From NCBI GenBank assembly GCA_947683425.1, contig CANTUQ010000037.1, positions 6,960,501 to 7,024,500 on the forward strand: a stretch of 64,000 nucleotides of DNA, read 5' to 3'. Made by a program: the position numbers and the translations under genes. Positions 14,601 to 23,100 of the stretch are shown in pieces (the first letter of the stretch is position 1; each line of letters opens with the position of its first letter). A model generated the notes under the pieces. It was not told where the DNA came from, searched no databases, and worked only from the letters and a program-made list of their open reading frames with translations. This DNA is from Excoecaria cochinchinensis. Lineage: Eukaryota; Streptophyta; Magnoliopsida; Malpighiales; Euphorbiaceae.

Positions 14601-16434
14601 TCTCGGAGGACTGAAAGTCAACTCAGCATCTCGAGCAAGCTCCATAGCCTCTTCGCAGGTTTGAGGTTTTAGATATCGTACTCATCTCTCCACTTCGTCC
14701 TTTAATCCACCCATAAACTACCCTAGAAATTGAGTTTCGGAGGTTTTGGGAATATACCTAGTAATTGATTTGAACTCCTTTATATACTCATCCACACTTC
14801 CGGTTTGAAACAAAGTCCTCAACTCTTTATAAGGATTTTGGGTTCGTAGCCTACCAAATCGTCCATTGAGTCAGAGTTTAAACTGCTCCCATGATATATG
14901 TGGATTGTCTCGGTGCGCCTAGGAGAACCAAGTGATCGTTGCTCCGGTCATGCACATTTGAGTTAGTGTGAGTTTTATTCTCTCTGGTGTCTGGTGAACA
15001 CTGAAGCACAGCTCTGCTTTGGCTATCCAGCTGCGAGGCTCTGTTCCACTAAACTCCAGTACCGTCACCTTAGGTAAAGCCATTGTGCCTACACTAAAAT
15101 GGTTATTTCTCACGTAGGAATCTAGTTGGGAAAAGTTGGGTTGGCCAAATTTTGTACTAAACTGAACAAGGATTCTCTTCAGAGTCACATTACATGTTTC
15201 TGCTTCATCAGCGGTACGTTGTTCCTCTGTCCCTTCCTTTATGGGTTGTTTTTCAATTCTTCTCTGTAGCTTGGCATGCATAGCTTCATAGCTTCAATTT
15301 TCTCTTCTACAAACTTCTGGAAAACCGTGATTGATCTCTGGATTGCCCCTAGAGTTTCATCGTGGACATCCATTCGAGCTTGGACTGTAATCGAGTTTGA
15401 GGTGGGTCTCCCATCTTCTTCGTTTCCTACAGACGGTGCTAGTTGATAGAAACAAAACACTATTGCAATATAGTTCTCAATGAATTAAATCAAATAAGGG
15501 AAAATGATGGAAGAATACTCATGTATTAATTACAAAAGACAGGATTGAAAAAGGTACAATCCTCTGAGGAAGATAACTTTCCTCTCCAAGAATGGAGCCC
15601 TGCACTCATACAGCATTACAGGAAAAGAACCCCAAAAAGATCATCCCTCTCCTTACTCCACCCGAGCTAAAACCACAATCCCAAAAGCAAAACCGTTTTC
15701 CCTAATGTCCAGCTAGGCACTAGGCAAAGCTAACTACCCTTAACAAATTATTCCAGCTAAGATAATAGACTCAGCTAATTTCCCTTTATGCCCTTATCTT
15801 GTTGTTTCTTCTTACGGGTGTAAACCTGTAGTCCTCTTGGCCCAACTGAGTTCTGCTCTAGTAGCTCCCCTTGTTCAGCATTTTCTCTATCAGAGGGAAA
15901 GAGCCGTTCAACTCGCATTAATTTTAATTTGCTATCTTCCATACAATAATACTGAAAAGTACTTTATTTTATGGAAAAGGCTGTGAAAAGCATATTTTGT
16001 GTTGAATTTAAATACAGGTAGCAATCAGTTCACCTTATTGTGTTTACACTCTAGTGGAATTGTTTCGCCAGCCTCGTTTTCTTTTGATAAACCCTGTGTA
16101 GATTCAAACATAAATTTGAAATTCCTGCAATTGTGAGAATAGGGTAAACAGGTTGCAATAGTAGATCACACTGTTCTTTCTACAACTATTGTTACTTGAT
16201 TGGATGAGCTTCACTCTCAACTTAAATTCATCTTTTATAATCTATCTTATTGCAGCTATTTTTAAATATGCAAGTGACACGATTAAAGGTTTAAAAAAAA
16301 AAATTGAAAAGAGAAAAACTCTGGAATTTTGTAGGTGCTATACTGTAGCATTACTTGAAGACAGAAAGTATGCTGCCTTGGCTCCATTTGGTGGATTTGC
16401 ATTTATTGCCGCTTGGGCGAGCTTGTTTTTCTGA
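8690..16434 (+). CDS. DUF423/TMEM256-like membrane protein, copy 1
   Basis: Five exons: 8690-8729, 8815-8885, 9044-9124, 9313-9356, 16335-16434, all with GT-AG introns; the spliced CDS is 336 nt, 111 aa. The protein starts MEVYTWHKVAALSGVAALAL and contains YGSHVFKP, YHLVHTSALVAAPI, FGGLLTTGILAFSG and LAPFGGFAFIAAWAS, the glycine-rich hydrophobic segments typical of DUF423, a small integral membrane family of unknown biochemical role (human TMEM256, about 113 aa, is found in mitochondria). Three or four membrane spans are likely. Intron 4 is nearly 7 kb because an antisense gypsy element sits in it. The copy ends at LFF, two residues shorter than copy 2. Splice sites and reading frame are intact, so it is probably functional. 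Confidence 0.92.
10146..10603 (-). repeat. 3' LTR of the gypsy element
   Basis: 458 bp, matching the copy at 15444-15892 along its length with scattered substitutions and a small insertion near 10436. It starts TTATAGAAAC where the other copy has TGATAGAAAC, so the terminal TG/CA pair has decayed on that edge. A purine-rich tract (minus strand CTCAAAGGGGCAGCAA, 10604-10619) adjoins it and is the likely polypurine primer. Confidence 0.92.
10620..12160 (-). pseudogene. Gypsy integrase plus chromodomain (broken)
   Basis: The reading frame from about 12140 down to 11392 gives the end of RNase H (NNAADALSRQ), then an integrase with the HHCC zinc region (HNSVTGGHSGYY... CSMCQ) and the start of the catalytic core (MDFIIGLPKS, first Asp, and NDRDPVF). 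A stop after SSSYHP cuts the core. The segment 11094-10620 resumes with the integrase C-terminal GPY-like region (LLASYFRPYQIEAKVGTVAYRL) and a chromodomain (LATRAIQRDDECISQWLIQW... EDTWED), which in chromoviruses guides integration to particular chromatin. Confidence 0.85.
12161..12321. mobile_element. hAT MITE inside the gypsy element
   Basis: 161 bp with terminal inverted repeats TAGGGGTGTTCAAAAATGGG... and its complement at the other end, flanked by a perfect 8-bp target duplication ATTGGACA (12153-12160, 12322-12329). It has no coding capacity. It inserted between RNase H and integrase sequence after the gypsy element arrived. Confidence 0.95.
12330..13434 (-). pseudogene. Gypsy reverse transcriptase and RNase H (broken)
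   Basis: The RT begins within LQQGIILPSQSAFSSPIL and WRLCIDYWALNKVTV (13434-13237); after stops comes MPFGLTNAPSTFQ and the catalytic motif in the form FFDD (13137-12739), then GFLGLTGSYQKFIK. RNase H (12733-12330) shows YVECDASAIGLAVVL, EKELMALALAIQHWRPYL and the FTVFIDQKSLRHLL motif. Stops at 13236 and 13138 and a frame change near 12736 split it; YSKL-type and HYEF-type codons have become TAG. Confidence 0.85.
13450..14274 (-). pseudogene. Gypsy aspartic protease region
   Basis: This is a 274-codon stretch of the pol frame. The retropepsin core is VLLVDSRATHNFISRKLV, where the catalytic triad DSG has become DSR (AGG codon at 14053-14055, one G-to-A change from GGG). Further along come the second protease motif region LDVVLGIDWL and the linker to RT (ATVHGLSTNQLTEIKAIMSQ). 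The protease should be inactive. Confidence 0.82.
14275..15373 (-). pseudogene. Gypsy gag (frameshifted)
   Basis: The likely start is the ATG at 15373 (MDVHDETLGAIQRSITVFQK, a coiled-coil-like N-terminus). A frame change near 15260-15280 leads to the capsid core LPKVTVLEFSGTEPRSWIAK... AELCFSVHQTPERIKL, ending at a stop at 14919. More capsid-like sequence and a zinc knuckle of the CFKC...H..C type (about 14281-14330) follow after further stops. Confidence 0.78.
15444..15892 (-). repeat. 5' LTR of the gypsy element
   Basis: 449 bp, TGATAGAAAC...CTCTATCA. It pairs with 10146-10603. Immediately inside it (minus strand) comes ACTAGCACCGTCTGTAG, the position of the primer binding site; I cannot match it to a tRNA with confidence. 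Confidence 0.92.
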
Positions 16435-17135
16435 GGATAGGACTTGCCGAGATAGTGGCATATCTCGCATTCTTGCTGCATTGCTTGTATCATTTCTCTA
16501 CATTGTGGGACATTATGATCCAATCGACATTATTTCTATGTAATGGCATGTAAATTAATCTTGGAATTGTATTATATAATAAATTCTGTTATTTACTGAG
16601 CTTGAAAGCAAGGAAGGAGCAAGTCATTTGATTTGCTTGAATTGAAACTATTAATCTGATTGCAACAAGGAAGAGCGTCTATCTGGCTTGTGGAGAAATT
16701 TAACTGTACATTTGCTTTCAATTTTGCTGTATGCTCTGTGCTTGATATCGTGTAACAAAACAAAAGTCTCTGGATTTGTTTGCATAAAATTTTCGTTTTC
16801 CTTTGCCTTGTTTCACCAAAATAAAATAAAATGAAAGTCTAGATAAGAATGAACTTGGATGTGAAGTTAACTTCAACATCAAATTTCCTTGCCTTTGAAA
16901 CTAATAAAAATTTCAGAGTGATGGCTTAAAATCTTTTTTTTTTTCTTTTTTAAATTAATAAAAAATGGACGTAAGTGCAAATTGCGTACGGGGATTTTTG
17001 TAATTTAACCGCAAAAAGTCCAAAGCCGCCTTCAGAAAGATGTCATCTTAGAAGTAAATTAAGTCTGAAGCCATTTGACTTTGGATTTTGATATCCTTGA
17101 AACTGATCAAGACTGAAAGCTGCGAAGGAGAAGCA
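16435..17135. other. 3' UTR of DUF423 copy 1 and upstream region of copy 2
   Basis: 16435 to about 16610 probably holds the 3' UTR, with several AATAAA-like words near 16575. The ~150 bases before the ATG at 17136 have no TGGGCY cluster, unlike copy 1. No other gene is visible. Confidence 0.5.
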
Positions 17136-20100
17136 ATGGACGCTTATAACTGGCACAAAGTAGCTGCTATTTCTGGTAATGCTCCTTAACTGTGCTGTAT
17201 GTATTCTCTCTCTATTGGATTTAATGAATATTTGGATTTCAAAAAGTAGATCAATAAATAGATAAAAATAAAAACAGGAATATTAGCAGTTGGGTTGGGA
17301 GCATATGGTACCCATGTCTTCAAACCCCGGAATCCCTCTTACAGAGAGGTCTGTTTTCTTTTCTGTGTATACTAAATTGATTTGATATTGTTTTTCTTCT
17401 TTAGTTAATATTTGTTATTATTGTGCAGGTATGGCAAACAGCTTCTCTATATCATCTTGTTCACACAGTGGCTCTTCTCGCTGCCCCTCTCATCAAACAT
17501 CCCAACATTGTAACTTTCAAATTTCCAATTTCTCTCCTTTTCTTTTTCATTTTTTTTTAGAAAAGGTCGACTATTTTGCCTCAGTTTAAGATGAGTTCCA
17601 TTGCTAGTCCTTGTTACTTCTTACAAATTGACTCTCTAAAAGCATGTGCATTTTACAAATTAACTTTGTGGTTTTGTTTCAGTTTGGGGGCCTTTTGACA
17701 TCTGGAATTCTTGCTTTTTCTGGGACGTAAGTCATCATTTTCTGTTCTTTACTACTCTCTTAATGGTATTATCATTGCAATATGTGTAAACATAAAAATT
17801 GTTCTATTCATTTTCTTTCTTTGAGCAAAACAATTTTGTCAAGTGCTTTATATGCTTTTTATATTTTTAGGCGAGGGATTCCAAATCAATTCCACAAAGT
17901 TGTGATTCAGAGCAGGCAAGCCTGGACTTGCATAAGATTTCCAGAAAATCATGCATTTTTTTTAATGCTGTGATTAACATTTGATTCTTTGATTTTTTTC
18001 TTTTCCCTTTCTGCTTTCTATGTTCATTGCGCCTAAATAAATTAGCAATTTGGTAGTTGCAAGTGGCTTAGGTTTGATGTGTATTCCCTGCTTTCTCATT
18101 TGAGCTTGGGATGGAGTAGTTATATAGTATAGGAACAATGGCTAAATATACCCTTGTATCCGAAATTGATCATATTTGCTTCTAAGATTTTTTTTGTTAA
18201 AAAAAATGCCATCAAAAGAACAAAATAAGCTCGCATACGCCTTTTTCAAGGGTACATTTGCCCCACAAGGGTATATTTGGCCCTTCAAACTTAGTTATAA
18301 GGGCCGAATATATCCCTCAAAAAGGACATATGTTAGCATGTTTCGTAGTGTTTTTAACAAAAAGATCTTTAAGGGCAAATGTGATCCATTTTAAATAGTA
18401 AAAGGACATATTTGTTCTTTTGTCCTATAGTATGAGGCCATGCTGGATTTCTCATGGAACCTGTGTTGTATATATATATATATATATATATATATGATCA
18501 TCTAAACATCTCTGTTCCTGTGAACAAATGGTCCAACAGTGCAGCAGGAAATTATACTAGTTCTGTTAAAAATTATTAAACTTTGTGGCATTTCTTGAAT
18601 TCTAAATTATTCAAGTTATACTGTAAACCAATTATAGTTTTAGTTGTCTTGAGTGAAGACAATGTTGGGCACAGCGGATAAATAAAAATAAATTAGCAGA
18701 GTAAAAATATAGACACCAGCAATTTAACGTGGTTCACCCTTTAATTTGGGTTACGTCCACGGGACAAATTCCTAAAATATTTTTTTCACTAATAAAATTA
18801 ATGGATACAAAAGAGAAAGGTAACACAATTAGGGCTGTGCAAATGGTCGGTTCGGTTCGGTTTTGGACCGAACCGAATGGACCGAAAACCGAATTTCTTA
18901 AAATAAAATAACCGAACCGTAAACCGAAATTTTTAGGACCGAAACCGAATAGACCGAAATAATTTCGGTCGGTTCGGTTCGGTTTGATCGGTTTGTGGCA
19001 TATATATGTGTGTGTGTTTGGATCCAACCGGTTCTTCTTTTCTTGCTCTCTCTCTCTCTCTCTCTCTCTCTTACCTGTTCTCTCCCACCCCTTCCCTCCC
19101 TCTCTCGTTCTCTTCTATGTTCTCTCTCTCTCTCTCTCCTCTGTTCTCTCCCACCCCTCTCGTCCCTCTCTCGTTCTCTTCTCTATTCTCTCCCACCCTT
19201 CCCTCTCTCCCTCTCTTTGTGTTTTTTGCCCTCAACTCTCTCTAATCGGAGCCTCTAGGTTGCCATTGTGGTGGAGATGATGATGGAGGGAACAAGTTCA
19301 GAGAACCTCCGATCGGAGCCTCGGCGGCGGGGTCTGCGACGGCTGGATCCGGTGGACAGACTGGTGGTTGGTGCGGTTCTCTCTCATCGCGCGCGCGTGT
19401 ATATATATATATGTATATATATATATTTTCTTTTGGGGTTAATTAATGGATCTTAAACCCATTTGTAATCTGTAAGTGCCCCTTCTGTTTTGAAGTTTTC
19501 TTTATTTGTTGTAATGTTGATTCAATTTTTGGCTTTGATCTTTGTATCTATTTATCGAAATTGGTTTTGACCAAAAAGAAAAAAAATTGGCATTTTCAAA
19601 ATGCCAGAAAGGGGGATTTTTTCCTTTATTTTCATGGTAACCAAATGGATTTGTAATTGTTTTGGGTTAAAAAATCTGAATTTGTGATTGATTATTCTTT
19701 AATTGTAAAATTATAGTTTTGATAGTTGATAATTTTGGATGTAATTTGTTAACGGTGAGTTTTATTAAGTTCGGTCGGTTCGGTTCTTTCGGTTTTACAA
19801 ATTTAAGAACCGAACCGAATTACCCGAAATATAATTTCGGTTTAGAACCGAATGAACCGAAAACCGAAAAAACCGAACCAAATAGACCAAAATGTATTCG
19901 GTTCGGTTCGGTTTTCGGTTCCGGTTCGGTTTTGCACAGCCCTAAACACAATAATTTTGAGATAAACCAAAAATAGTGGCACACAAGTATTTTCCAAACT
20001 CACTATTTTGTCGCTCCCCTTTTTTAGAAAAATATCTCAAATATTTTTCTAAAATACTTCTCTTCTCGATTTACGAAACTGAAAAATAAAATAGGACCTA

Positions 20101-23100
20101 TTTATAGGCGTTACAATACGCGTTAATTACGCATTAAAACCTACCAATTTTGAAAGTTTAATTTTTTGCCGCAATTGTTGATTTTGCATTCTCCTTTGTT
20201 TTGACTTTTCAACACCCTTTTCTTTCTTTCTTCTTTTTTTTTTTCAATGGTGTGGATCCCACCACCATGTGGAGGAACCCACGCCCAACAATTCTCCCCC
20301 TTCCGACTACATGGTGGGGGGCTCCGTTAGTCCAGCAGCTAGCCGACAAGACTCAAAATTTTGTTTTGGTAGAATTTTCGTTAACATGTCTGACCCATTT
20401 TCTTCCGTATGGATCTTATCAAGCTGTAGTAGCTTCTTGTCCATCACATCTCTTATCCAATGATATCTCACATCAATATGTTTTGATCTCGAATGGAAGG
20501 AGGCATTCTTTCCAAGATGAATAGCACTTTGACTATCACAGAATAACTGATATTTGTCTTGCTGTAAACCAAGTTCTTTCAAAAACTTCTTCATCCAAAG
20601 CAACTCTTTACAAGCTTCCGTTGCTGCTATAAACTCTGCTTTAGTAGTAGAAAGTACAACACACTTCTGTAACTTTGACTGCCATGACACAGCTCCCCCT
20701 GAAAAAGTAATCAGGTAACCAGAAGTGGATTTTCTGGAATCCACATCACCAGCCATATCTGCATCTGTGTATCCAGCTAACACAGGTTTGTCATTTCCAA
20801 AATATAGATATGTTTTGTAAGTTCCTCGAATATACCTGAAAATCCATTTTACTGCAGCCCAATGTTCCTTTTCAGGATTTGAAAGGAATCTACTCACAAC
20901 TCCAACTGTATGAGCGATATCTAGCCGTGTGCACACCATAGCATACATCAAACTTCCAACTGTTGAAGCATATGAAATTTTATCCATCTCTTCCTTCTCT
21001 TTGTCTGTAGAAGGGTTTTGTCCAGAACTCAGCTTAAAGTGATTAGCAAGAGGACAATTAACCGCTTTAGCCTTATTCATGTTAAATCTCTGAAGTACTT
21101 TCTCAATGTACTTCTCTTGTGACAGTCACAATTTCTTGGCGCCTCTGTTTCTGATAATATTCATGCCAAGAATCTGCTTTGCTGGCCCCAAGTCTTTCAT
21201 AGCAAAAGACTTATTCAACTGCTTTTTCAAATTGTTAATTCTGGAAACATTCTGGCCAACAATCAACATATTATCCACATAGAGCAAAAGGATAATGAAA
21301 TCATCAGCAGAGAATTTTTGCACAAAAACACAATGGTCTGAAGTAGTTTTTTTGTAGTCTTGTTCCCCCATAACAAACTCAAACTTCTTGTACCATTGTC
21401 TCGGTGCCTGTTTTAAGCCGTAGAGAATTTTCTTCAACTTGCAGACATAATTCTCTTTTCCTCTTTCTTTGAACCCCTCTGGCTGCTCCATGTATATTTT
21501 TTCTTCCAAATCGCCATGTAGGAAGGCAGTTTTGACATCCATTTGTTCAACCTCCAGGTCAAGAGTTGCTGCTAACCCCAGCACAGTTCGAATAGATGTC
21601 ATTTTCACAACTGGTGAGAAAATCTCATCAAAGTCAACTCCTTTTCTTTGACTAAATCCCTTGACAACCAGTCTAGCTTTGTAACGTGGACTGAAACTGT
21701 ATTCTTCATACTTAATCCTGAACACCCATTTGTTTTTCAAGGCCCTTCTGCCTTTGGGCAACTTCACCAGTTCAAAAGTTTTATTCTCATGCAATGGCCT
21801 CAATCCATTTCTGCTTGGATTCATCATCTATGGCTTCTTGATAACTCTCAGGTTCTCCTCCTTCAGTAATAGTCACGTACTGGTCACGAGAATATCTAGA
21901 AGATGGCCATTTTGTTCTTTCACTTCTCCTTTGTGGAGGTGGTGTTCCTCTTGGAACCAGAGAAGCCATAGGTGTTGGTGCTGGAAAATCATCGTCGTCG
22001 TCAGAACCAACTTCTATAGGAGCATCATTATCGTCAGGTGGATAAACCTGGTTTTCATCTCCAACCTCTCTTGGCACCGGTATTGGAGAAATTAATTTTA
22101 AATCTGATAAGTCGCCATTGGAATCAGGAACATCCTTCTTCATTTTGTCAATATCTTCAATGGTCTCATTTTCAACAAATACAACATCACGACTCCTGAC
22201 AAGTTTCTTCTCAATAGGATCATAAAATCTATAGCCAAATTGATCTTGACCATAGCCTATAAAAATACACTGTCTTGTCTTTGCATCAAGTTATGCTTTA
22301 CAACCAAACACCCGCAAATGATCATAGGAAATATCTTTTCCTAACCATACTCTTTCTGGAACATCCATCTTGAGAGGCGTACAAGGTGAAAGATTCAATA
22401 CATGTGCAACTGTGAGTATAGCTTCACCCCAAAAAATTTTAGCCAATTTTGCATGTGAGAGTATACATCTGACTCTCTCCATCAAAATTCTGTTCATCCT
22501 CTCAGCTAAGCCATTCAACTGCAGTGTCTTTGGAGGTGTCATCTGATGCCGGATACCATGCTCTTTGCAGTAAACATGAAATGGTCCAGTGTATTCTCCA
22601 CCATTGTCCGTCCGGATGTATTTCAACTTCTTCCCAGTCTGTCTCTCAACTGAGGCATGAAATTCTTTGAAAACATCTAGCACCTGATCTTTTGTCTTTA
22701 GAAGATATACCCATTTCTTCCTCGAATGATCATCAATGAAAGTCACAAAATACTGAGCACCACCAAGTGACTTTGGCATTGGTTCACACAAATCTGAGTG
22801 AATCAGATCTAACACATTTTTCATTCTGGAAGGAGGGGAACTTTTAAAAGTAACTCTGTTTTGCTTTCCAAATAGACAATCAATACATTTGTCTAAGTGT
22901 ACTTCATCCATACCAGGCAATATTTTCTTCTTGGCTAGGCTTTTCATTGCTTTTTCACCCATGTGGCCAAGTCTCCTATGCCATCATTTAATTGCACTAT
23001 TTTTCTCCACGGCAGCTACTGTGTCGGTAGAGAGCTTTGCTTCCATCACATATAGAGTTGTATGATTTTCACCTCTAGCCACTACTAAGGAGCCTTTTGT

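Larger units (their letters stand above)
10146..15892 (-). mobile_element. Complete but dead Ty3/gypsy chromovirus in intron 4 of DUF423 copy 1
   Basis: LTRs at 10146-10603 (3') and 15444-15892 (5') are flanked by a perfect 5-bp target duplication GAGGG (10141-10145, 15893-15897). The order on the minus strand is gag, protease, RT, RNase H, integrase, chromodomain, as in chromoviruses; the integrase text (GGHSGYYRTY, SPAGLLQPLPIP) is closest to what I recall of the Reina group. A 161-bp MITE interrupts the RNase H-integrase junction. Frame changes and stops break every protein. Its orientation is opposite to the host gene. Confidence 0.93.

Noticed and set aside
18984..19280. Three overlapping Ser/Leu-rich ORFs
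   Set aside because: All three are readings of the CT-rich microsatellite inside the hAT-type element.
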